NCBI GenBank assembly: GCA_019323555.1
Contig: JAHWHC010000076.1
Coordinates: 1-11,753, forward strand
DNA: 11,753 bases
Direction of reading: 5' to 3'
From: Candidatus Woesearchaeota archaeon
GTDB lineage: Archaea > Nanobdellota > Nanobdellia > Woesearchaeales > ARS49
Shown: positions 1 to 5,088 of the stretch, one piece after another
Layout: each line of letters opens with the position of its first letter
Position numbering within the stretch: the first letter of the stretch is position 1
The notes under the pieces: generated by a model
Seen by the model: the letters and a program-made list of their open reading frames with translations, nothing else
What the model was told of the DNA's origin: nothing
Databases searched by the model: none
Translations under genes and position numbers: made by a program

Positions 1-1220
1 GCCTGCTTATCCAGCTCTTCAATCTTGCTCTCAAAACCAGAATCCTCCCCAAGCTTGTGCTTTTTCTTGAAATCAGCAGTTTTTTTATCTAAAATAGCAA
101 GTTCATTAGTAAAGAATTTCTTCTTATCTGTTAATTCCTTTTTCTGCTCTTTTAACTCGCCAATCTTATCATCTAATTCTTCAAGATTTTTCTGGAGCTG
201 CCCTTTTCTCTGGTCAATACGAGCAATCTCATTAGTGCAGGAACTAACCCTTGTCTTTTTTGTAGCCAGGTCAACTCTTAATTTCTCCACTTCCTTCTGA
301 AGCTTGACCTGCTCAACCTCTCCTTTTTCCTCAATCTCATCAGAGATCTGCTTTATCTTTGCTTTTCTCTCTGCAATCTCTTTTCTCAAGCTGTCAATCT
401 GAGAATTAAGCTTTGCCAATCTTTCCTTATTTTTAGCACTCTTCTCCTCTAGCTTTGCTTTCTCATCCTCTTTCTTATCCATCTTTCTCTTAAGATAAGA
501 GGCCTTGTTCTTCTTGATATCATCACTCAATCTCTTGTACTTAAGAGCCTGATCCCTGTCTTTCTTCAACTCCTTCAGGTAAGTCTCTCTTTCCTTCAAT
601 ATGATTTCAGCCTCATTAAGCTTGTCTTCAACCTTCTGCAGTTCATTCAAAGCTTTCTGCTTTTTCTCCTCATAAACAGAAATCCCTGCAATCTCCTCAA
701 CAATCTGCCTTCTTTCAATAGGGCTCATCTCAACAAGCTTAACAATATCACCCTGCAGAATAATGTTATAACCATCTGGATAAATCTTAGCCAGGGCAAG
801 CATATCCACAATCTCCTGCCTTGTCTTGTTCTTATTATTAATCTTATACCTGCTGACCCCGTCTGGCCGCACAATACGAGAGACCTTGACAGAATCTTCT
901 TCAACAGGAAAAATCCGCTCTTTATTATCAAACACAATACTTACTTCAGCTGTATTAGCAGGCTTTTTCGCCTTGCCGCCATTATAGATAAGATTAGCTG
1001 ACTTTTCAGCTCTCAAGGATTTTGAGGAAGACTTGCCAAGAACAAAGCACAAGGCATCAAGAATATTGGATTTGCCAGAGCCATTTGGCCCTAGAACTAC
1101 ATTAAAGCCTGGCTCAAATAAAAGCTCTGTCCGTTTTCCAAAGGACTTAAAGCCGTCTAAAACCAGCTTGTTTATCTTAGTAATCTTACTATTCTTCTCA
1201 GTAGCTATAGCTTCTGTCAT
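1..1220 (-). CDS. smc: Chromosome segregation ATPase SMC, N-terminal part (truncated by window edge)
   Basis: SMC proteins are ATP-driven ring-forming complexes that fold and segregate chromosomes. About 406 residues are visible, with no stop before the left edge. The N-terminal head has the typical SMC opening LDGFKSFGKR (residues 21-30), a Walker A GPNGSGKS (44-51), and a Q-loop in YNIILQGDIVKLVEMSP (151-167) followed by ERRQIVEEIAGISVYEEKK, all close to the family pattern. From about residue 185 onward the sequence is a long Lys/Glu-rich heptad-like coiled coil; the hinge, second coil and C-terminal head with signature motif and Walker B lie outside. The ATG at 1220 is chosen because a TATA box is centred about 27 bp upstream, predicting a leaderless mRNA. 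Identification is firm; SMC rather than Rad50 is supported by the GFKSFG and LQGD motifs. Confidence 0.96.
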   Translation of the reverse strand, partial: MTEAIATEKNSKITKINKLVLDGFKSFGKRTELLFEPGFNVVLGPNGSGKSNILDALCFVLGKSSSKSLRAEKSANLIYNGGKAKKPANTAEVSIVFDNKERIFPVEEDSVKVSRIVRPDGVSRYKINNKNKTRQEIVDMLALAKIYPDGYNIILQGDIVKLVEMSPIERRQIVEEIAGISVYEEKKQKALNELQKVEDKLNEAEIILKERETYLKELKKDRDQALKYKRLSDDIKKNKASYLKRKMDKKEDEKAKLEEKSAKNKERLAKLNSQIDSLRKEIAERKAKIKQISDEIEEKGEVEQVKLQKEVEKLRVDLATKKTRVSSCTNEIARIDQRKGQLQKNLEELDDKIGELKEQKKELTDKKKFFTNELAILDKKTADFKKKHKLGEDSGFESKIEELDKQ

Positions 1221-1243
1221 CTAAATTTGCTAGAATACAGGCA

Positions 1244-1251
1244 TATATAAA
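1244..1251 (-). promoter_or_regulatory. TATA box of smc
   Basis: On the minus strand the sequence TTTATATA is centred about 27 bp before the smc ATG at 1220, so transcription should start at or next to the start codon. A second T/A-rich TATA-like stretch near 1268-1277 is about 50 bp from the ATG and fits less well. Confidence 0.7.
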
Positions 1252-1270
1252 GGCTTCGCTTATCGACTAT

Positions 1271-1286
1271 ATAAAAGAAAAAAGAA
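1271..1286 (-). terminator. Oligo-T terminator after the small membrane protein gene
   Basis: Directly after the TAA stop at 1287 the minus strand reads a T-rich tract (TTCTTTTTTCTTTTAT). Archaeal RNA polymerase commonly terminates at such oligo-T runs without a hairpin. Position and composition are the only evidence. Confidence 0.4.
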
Positions 1287-1631
1287 TTAATTCCAGCCAC
1301 TCCTAGGCCAGGTAGGGCTCTTAGCATACGGGTCTGTCCAGTAATGTGTCATGTACCCTAAATTTTCACACTCATATGTGCACTCATTCTGGGTCCTAGG
1401 GCCCAAGAACTTAACTTCCTTACCATAAATACCAGAAGCAGGATCCCTTGGCTGGGCAACCATATACTCTCCATTATGACAATAGCAATTCCTGTAGCCA
1501 TTGCCATTTTCATAAACATTACCCCAAGCAAAAGCAGTACTATTAGACTTCATCATTGTAGCAATACCAAGAACACTGACTACTGCAATAAACAGCAAGG
1601 CAATGAGCAACAATTGGCGCTCTTCCATCAT
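1287..1631 (-). CDS. Small membrane-anchored protein with four cysteines, unknown function
   Basis: I do not recognise a family. The 114-residue product starts with a short polar segment (MMEERQ), then one hydrophobic segment at about residues 7-25 (LLLIALLFIAVVSVLGIA) that reads as a membrane anchor or uncleaved signal. The remaining ~88 residues are rich in Tyr, Asn, Gly and Trp and contain four cysteines as CYC (C49, C51) and CTYEC (C84, C88), which suggests disulfides or a metal site outside the membrane. Two in-frame ATGs are adjacent (1631 and 1628). A strong Shine-Dalgarno sequence, TGAGGTGAT at 1632-1640, abuts the first, so 1628 is the better spaced start. A TATA box at 1663-1670 predicts a leader of only about 9 nt. 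It is a separate transcription unit from RNase HII upstream. The signals before it make it a real gene; its role is open. Confidence 0.75.
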   Translation of the reverse strand: MMEERQLLLIALLFIAVVSVLGIATMMKSNSTAFAWGNVYENGNGYRNCYCHNGEYMVAQPRDPASGIYGKEVKFLGPRTQNECTYECENLGYMTHYWTDPYAKSPTWPRSGWN

Positions 1632-1670
1632 ATCACCTCAAAATGTACTAAAGGAATCCAAGTATATAAA
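1632..1670 (-). promoter_or_regulatory. TATA box and Shine-Dalgarno site of the four-cysteine membrane protein
   Basis: Minus-strand TTTATATA (1663-1670) lies just past the RNase HII stop and predicts a start near 1640. The RNA would begin with TGAGGTGAT, complementary to the archaeal 16S rRNA 3' end. This is one of the few SD-led genes in the window. Confidence 0.65.
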
Positions 1671-1675
1671 CCTTT

Positions 1676-2332
1676 TCAGAACTCACCTAACTTCTTCTGA
1701 TTTTTATGACCTGCAACTTTTTTGTAAGAAGCCCAGGTCTTCCTGAAAATCTCAGGAAAATCCTTATAATGCTTTTTCAAGAAACCTTTGGTTATCTCAT
1801 CAGAAGGATAACCAGAACCAAAATCCATACCTATCTTCTTCTTGATCTTTTCTATCTCCCTATCCCTTGTGACCTTTGCAAGGATAGAGGCAGCAGAGAC
1901 AACAGGATACTTGACGTCTGCCTTATGCTCTGCAACAAGCACAACTTTCTTGTTATCTAATTTCTTCCGGATATACTCCTTGTACGCCTTAATATTAGGA
2001 CTAGGGCAGTCTAGAACAGCCTTGTCTGGCTTCAGGGCATTGATTAATTTAGCAGAGGTATCTGCCTCAAGCCAATTAAGATTAGAATCCTTAGAGAGAA
2101 GAACCGCATCAATGTCTGCAGGCGGAATGATTATGATTTTATAAGCCTTGACCATTCCTTTAATCTGGTCAAACAATATCTCCCTGGTCCTAGGGGTGAG
2201 AAGCTTTGAATCTTTAGCACCAATAGAGCGCAGCTTATCCTCATCCTCTTCTTTAATCAACACACCGCACATAACCAACGGACCAATAACAGGACCACGG
2301 CCAGCTTCTTCAACACCGCATAACAATACCAT
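1676..2332 (-). CDS. rnhB: Ribonuclease HII
   Basis: RNase HII cuts RNA in RNA-DNA hybrids, removing single misincorporated ribonucleotides and primer RNA. The 218-residue length is normal for archaeal enzymes. Seen motifs: GVEEAGRGPVIGP (6-18), KDSKLLTP (40-47), AVLDCPSPN (105-113) with catalytic-type D108, and HKADVKYPVVSAASILAKVTRD (136-157) with D139; also GSGYPSD (172-178) and RKTWASYKKV (197-206). The first of the four conserved acidic residues is normally Asp (DEAGRG), but here it is Glu (E8 followed by E9), so the tetrad reads E-E-D-D. The C-terminus QKKLGEF fits a PCNA-interacting QxxLxxF box, as known in other archaeal RNase HII. The ATG at 2332 is set by a TATA box 26-27 bp upstream. 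It is divergent from the hibernation-factor-like gene, and a perfect palindrome lies between the two promoters. Confidence 0.95.
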   Translation of the reverse strand: MVLLCGVEEAGRGPVIGPLVMCGVLIKEEDEDKLRSIGAKDSKLLTPRTREILFDQIKGMVKAYKIIIIPPADIDAVLLSKDSNLNWLEADTSAKLINALKPDKAVLDCPSPNIKAYKEYIRKKLDNKKVVLVAEHKADVKYPVVSAASILAKVTRDREIEKIKKKIGMDFGSGYPSDEITKGFLKKHYKDFPEIFRKTWASYKKVAGHKNQKKLGEF

Positions 2333-2354
2333 AAACGGAGATATAGTACTTGTA

Positions 2355-2362
2355 TTTTTAAA
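2355..2362 (-). promoter_or_regulatory. TATA box of rnhB
   Basis: Minus-strand TTTAAAAA is centred 26-27 bp before the ATG at 2332, predicting a leaderless transcript. It is immediately preceded by GGCAAAA, a plausible purine/A-rich BRE, which is part of an 11-bp word also found before pyrH. Confidence 0.6.
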
Positions 2363-2365
2363 TTT

Positions 2366-2386
2366 TGCCTAAACAGCGTTTAGGCA
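2366..2386. repeat. 21-bp perfect inverted repeat in the divergent rnhB / hibernation-factor promoter region
   Basis: The arms are TGCCTAAAC and its exact reverse complement, separated by the 3-nt spacer AGC. It lies 3 bp upstream of the rnhB TATA box, covering the BRE position, and about 30 bp upstream of the TATA box of the plus-strand gene. Because both mRNAs are predicted to start at their ATG, the repeat would not be transcribed and is best read as a protein-binding site in DNA. The binding protein is unknown. Confidence 0.6.
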
Positions 2387-2415
2387 CTTGTCTACAAAAG
2401 CCAAGTTAACACAAA

Positions 2416-2423
2416 ATATAAAT
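2416..2423 (+). promoter_or_regulatory. TATA box of the hibernation-factor-like gene
   Basis: ATATAAAT is centred about 27 bp before the ATG at 2447, preceded by A-rich sequence suitable as BRE. It predicts a leaderless mRNA. An earlier ATG at 2436 is out of frame. Confidence 0.6.
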
Positions 2424-2446
2424 ACAAGCAATAAAATGAGAGTAGC

Positions 2447-2785
2447 ATGGAACAGGAAATAATACAATTCATAGGAGTAAGCGATCTAGAACCAATGGAG
2501 CAAGAGGCTGTGCAGAGACTTACAACAGAAAGCTATGGCAAAATAAAAAGAGACCTGAAAAACATAACAAGCCTAAAGGTTCATGTGAAGACATACAAAA
2601 AAGAGGGAGAACAAAAGAAATTCTCACTCCATGTGCAGGCAGTGTATCCTGGCGGAACAATCTCAAGCAACAAGGCGCATGATTTTGAGCTTCCAAGAGC
2701 AATACACAAGGCATTCAACGACATAAAAGAGCAGATACATCATAAGCTGCACACAGATACAAATAGAGAGAAGGCATACGAATAG
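2447..2785 (+). CDS. Small protein resembling ribosome hibernation factors (HPF/RaiA, S30AE-like)
   Basis: This 112-residue protein has the look of the HPF/RaiA fold: an N-terminal helix (residues 17-38), two strands, LKVHVKTYKKEG (43-54) and KKFSLHVQAVYPGG (57-70), then a charged C-terminal helix DFELPRAIHKAFNDIKEQIHHKL (79-101) placed as the last helix of that fold. HPF proteins bind the 30S decoding region and silence idle ribosomes. The basic strand and the R/K-rich last helix fit RNA binding. I recognise the pattern and not a specific archaeal homologue, so the call is tentative; a generic small RNA-binding protein is the alternative. It is transcribed alone from its own promoter, divergent from rnhB, with initiator tRNA-Met following about 60 bp later on the same strand. 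Confidence 0.55.
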   Translation: MEQEIIQFIGVSDLEPMEQEAVQRLTTESYGKIKRDLKNITSLKVHVKTYKKEGEQKKFSLHVQAVYPGGTISSNKAHDFELPRAIHKAFNDIKEQIHHKLHTDTNREKAYE

Positions 2786-2811
2786 ATTTGTTCTCTTAAA
2801 TATAAGTAATC

Positions 2812-2819
2812 TTTATAAA
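2812..2819 (+). promoter_or_regulatory. TATA box of initiator tRNA-Met
   Basis: TTTATAAA is centred about 28 bp before the tRNA 5' end at 2844, predicting a start 1-2 nt upstream of the mature end. A second A/T-rich candidate is at about 2794-2803. Confidence 0.6.
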
Positions 2820-2843
2820 TAAGACAGGATTCTAAAGAAACAC

Positions 2844-2918
2844 AGCGGGGTGGGGCAGTCAGGAGTGCCCGGAGGGCTCATAACCCTCAGGTCGGTGGTT
2901 CAAATCCACCCCCCGCTA
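2844..2918 (+). tRNA. Initiator tRNA-Met (CAT)
   Basis: A full cloverleaf folds: acceptor AGCGGGG (2844-2850) with CCCCGCT (2911-2917) and discriminator A2918; D stem GGGC/GCCC; anticodon stem GAGGG/CCCTC (2872-2876, 2884-2888) around the loop CTCATAA with anticodon CAT at 2879-2881; T stem GGTGG/CCACC with loop TTCAAAT. The A1:U72 first pair and the three consecutive G:C pairs next to the anticodon loop are the archaeal initiator hallmarks, so this is the initiator and not the elongator. No intron is present and CCA is not encoded. It pairs with a leaderless-leaning transcriptome, where initiator recognition of a 5' AUG is central. Confidence 0.95.
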
Positions 2919-2938
2919 TACTTCTTTTAAGGATAAGA

Positions 2939-2946
2939 TTTATAAA
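2939..2946 (+). promoter_or_regulatory. TATA box of tRNA-Ser(GCT)
   Basis: TTTATAAA is centred about 29 bp before the tRNA-Ser 5' end at 2972. The short T-rich tract after tRNA-Met (2922-2928) could end the preceding transcript, so the two tRNAs look independently transcribed. Confidence 0.6.
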
Positions 2947-2971
2947 CATCTAGCGAGTCATATTCAAGTAT

Positions 2972-3055
2972 GCCGCGGTGGCACAACCTGGTACTGCGCT
3001 GGATTGCTAATCCAGTTTCCTTCGGGATATATGGGTTCAAATCCCATCCGCGGCG
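2972..3055 (+). tRNA. tRNA-Ser (GCT)
   Basis: Acceptor GCCGCGG (2972-2978) pairs with CCGCGGC (3048-3054), discriminator G3055, as expected for serine. The anticodon stem CTGGA/TCCAG encloses TTGCTAA with anticodon GCT (3006-3008), reading AGC/AGU. The 15-nt variable region (3016-3030) forms a short 3-bp stem with a TTCG loop, making it a class II tRNA as required for SerS recognition. T stem ATGGG/CCCAT with loop TTCAAAT. No intron and no encoded CCA. It ends 16 bp before the convergent metallopeptidase-like gene. Its synthetase, SerS, is encoded about 4.2 kb downstream. Confidence 0.95.
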
Positions 3056-3071
3056 TATCATCTCTTAGAAA

Positions 3072-4334
3072 TCATTCAGAAGCATGAACTTTGTCCAACA
3101 GATCCTTGAACAGCCTATTCAAAAGCTTGTAACCTTCTTTAGACCGCTTCAATGAATGGATATTATGGATCTTCATGGTGTAATCTGGATTGTCAGGATC
3201 AAGATAAATGTTCATGTTCTTGACAATGCTCTTTAAATAAACCCAAAATTTCATAAAAGCAGCTGAAGCATCTTTTTCAAAATATTTGCTGATCCAGGAT
3301 TCATATTCCTTAACCAAATCTGCAGCAATCACATCTGCCTTTGCATTTTTCAGCACAGAATACACTTCCTTCTTCTTGTGACAAACATCATCAAGATAAA
3401 CAAAAGCAAGAATTTCAAAAGGCATTGCCTGAAAAGCAATAATAAACTCTATAAGCGCAAGGTACTGCATGTAAAATCTCTTTTTATCCTCAGCAACATC
3501 CAAATTCCTTATCTTGTCTGCAAAATCCGCGAGCTCAGCAAGAATCTCAATGTATCCTTTGAGCTGCTGCTGCGCTTCTGAAAGCTGATTAAACGCATAG
3601 TTCACATCTTCCAACTCAAGCGCAATAAGATTCAAGCCAATATCATCAATGATATTCCAATAAATGCCTCCGCTTTGCTGAAAAAAGAAATCCGCAAAGA
3701 CCTCCCATTTTTTGAATATCCTGTCTGGACCAGTCTCCTGTTCTAATACAGACATCCATTTCTTAACACTTTCCTTGTTTTCTTCAATATCTTCTTCTAA
3801 TTTCTTTTTCCACTTAAAGAAAAGCCTTGTTTGCTTCTCCTCCCCATGCCGAAACCCACTGATCATATGATACAGCTCATGAACCAAGGAGTATGTTATT
3901 TTTTGTGTATCCCCTATTCTAGCAATATTAGACAAGCCGAGATTTATGCGAAAAACATCAACCCGGCCAACATAGCGCTCAATATCCAATGCATTAATTC
4001 TAAAACGCAGCACAATCCGCCTAGTCTGGTCTGCTGGAGAAGGAAAACCTCCTGTGGCTTGAGAAACATTATTGAACGCAGCCTTAAAGCAATTAAAAAC
4101 AACTGCAAACTCTTTAGAATTGAAAAAGTAGTTCAATACATCCTTCACGTTGTTCTCGCTTAATTCTTCTGTTTTTGGAAAAACCAGATTAAACTTATAA
4201 TCCTTCACATACCATGGAATCAAATCCGCATCAAACTCGAAAACAACCTCTGTCTTAGAAGTCCCATTCTGAATATATTCTGGCTCATCCCGGACAAAAG
4301 AACCCTGTCCTGAAAGGGAATAATTATAAAGCAT
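3072..4334 (-). CDS. HEXXH zinc-metallopeptidase-like protein, uncharacterised
   Basis: I do not recognise a named family. The 420-residue protein contains HELYH (152-156) inside a helix-like context TYSLVHELYHMISGF, the classic HEXXH zinc site with catalytic Glu, and 55 residues later KKWEVFADFF (208-217), where E211 in an ExxAD pattern is a good candidate for the third zinc ligand of a gluzincin-type peptidase. Residues 1-145 look mixed alpha/beta; residues 235-420 are mostly helical and rich in Lys, Asp and aromatic residues. There is no signal peptide or clear membrane span, so a cytoplasmic enzyme is likely. The frame stays open upstream across the divergent pyrH gene, but the ATG at 4334 is the start because a TATA box sits 27-28 bp before it. 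Peptidase activity and substrate are inference; a non-peptidase zinc protein remains possible. Confidence 0.75.
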   Translation of the reverse strand: MLYNYSLSGQGSFVRDEPEYIQNGTSKTEVVFEFDADLIPWYVKDYKFNLVFPKTEELSENNVKDVLNYFFNSKEFAVVFNCFKAAFNNVSQATGGFPSPADQTRRIVLRFRINALDIERYVGRVDVFRINLGLSNIARIGDTQKITYSLVHELYHMISGFRHGEEKQTRLFFKWKKKLEEDIEENKESVKKWMSVLEQETGPDRIFKKWEVFADFFFQQSGGIYWNIIDDIGLNLIALELEDVNYAFNQLSEAQQQLKGYIEILAELADFADKIRNLDVAEDKKRFYMQYLALIEFIIAFQAMPFEILAFVYLDDVCHKKKEVYSVLKNAKADVIAADLVKEYESWISKYFEKDASAAFMKFWVYLKSIVKNMNIYLDPDNPDYTMKIHNIHSLKRSKEGYKLLNRLFKDLLDKVHASE

Positions 4335-4357
4335 GCTATCTAAATTGAAACAAAGAG

Positions 4358-4388
4358 TATATAAACCTTTAGGCAAAACATTTTTATA
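4358..4388. promoter_or_regulatory. Back-to-back TATA boxes of the metallopeptidase-like gene and pyrH
   Basis: Minus-strand TTTATATA (4358-4365) is centred 27-28 bp before the ATG at 4334, and plus-strand TTTTTATA (4381-4388) is centred 26-27 bp before the ATG at 4411. Only 15 bp separate them, so the two BRE positions abut. The intervening DNA carries TTTAGGCAAAA (4368-4378), also present at the rnhB promoter. Confidence 0.65.
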
Positions 4389-4410
4389 GTCAAAAAGAGG
4401 AAGAGTGGGC

Positions 4411-5088
4411 ATGAAAGAAAATATTGTGATAAGCCTTGGAGGCTCAATAATAGTCCCAGACAAGATAGACATAGATTTCCTAAAAGACTTCAGAAAAATC
4501 ATTCTTGAGTATACAGATAAATACCAATTCATAATCTCAACAGGAGGGGGCCACCTGGCAAGAGAGTATGCAAAAACAGCAGACAAAATAGCACAAACAA
4601 CAAGAGAAGACAAAGACTGGATAGGAATATACTGCACAAGACTGAATGCACAACTAGTAAGATCAATATTCCAGGAACAAGCATACAAAGAAATCATAAA
4701 AGACCCAACCAAAAAAGTAAAGACAGCAAAACCAATAATGCTTGCAGCAGGCTACAAGCCAGGAAGCAGTAGTGACTATGACGCAGTCTTGCTGGCAAAA
4801 ACATACAAAGCAAAAAAAATACTCAATCTCACAAACATAGACTATGTATACAATAAAGACCCATCAAAATACACGTTTGCAAAACCACTGAAAGATATCA
4901 GCTGGGAACAATACAGAAAAATAATACCTCCTGAATTTGAGTACGGCATGCACACACCATTTGACCCAGTGGCAAGCAAGATGGCTGAAAAACTCAAGAT
5001 GCAGGTGGCAATAATAAACGGCCATAAACTAAAACAAATCAAAAATTATCTAGACAAAAAAGAATTCATAGGAAGCGTGATAAAATGA
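4411..5088 (+). CDS. pyrH: Uridylate (UMP) kinase, archaeal type
   Basis: UMP kinase phosphorylates UMP to UDP with ATP in pyrimidine nucleotide synthesis, in the cytoplasm. The 225-residue protein has the amino-acid-kinase fold: N-terminal KENIVISLGGSIIVPD (2-17) with the phosphate-binding GGS, IISTGGGHLAREY (about 42-54), and AAGYKPGSSSDYDAVLLAKTY (113-133), followed by KKILNLTNIDYVYNKDPSKY (134-155), where the NLTNIDYVYNKDP pattern is typical of the family's nucleotide-binding part. Length fits the archaeal enzymes (about 220-225). A GTG at 4405 would add two residues, but the TATA spacing points to ATG 4411. Its TGA overlaps the next gene's ATG (ATGA), indicating translational coupling to the PIN-ATPase-KH gene. 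Confidence 0.93.
   Translation: MKENIVISLGGSIIVPDKIDIDFLKDFRKIILEYTDKYQFIISTGGGHLAREYAKTADKIAQTTREDKDWIGIYCTRLNAQLVRSIFQEQAYKEIIKDPTKKVKTAKPIMLAAGYKPGSSSDYDAVLLAKTYKAKKILNLTNIDYVYNKDPSKYTFAKPLKDISWEQYRKIIPPEFEYGMHTPFDPVASKMAEKLKMQVAIINGHKLKQIKNYLDKKEFIGSVIK

Noticed and set aside
2786..3071. A hidden small gene or extra RNA in the tRNA region
   Set aside because: After removing the two tRNAs and their TATA boxes, only short A/T-rich spacers remain, with no conserved-looking fold or frame.
4405..4410. GTG start two codons before the pyrH ATG
   Set aside because: The TATA box is centred 26-27 bp before the ATG at 4411 but only about 20 bp before the GTG, so the GTG would lie outside the predicted RNA.
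4335..4712. N-terminal extension of the metallopeptidase-like frame by 126 residues
   Set aside because: It would run antisense through the start of pyrH, and the TATA box at 4358-4365 together with the ATG at 4334 gives a consistent start; the extension reads as a shadow of pyrH.
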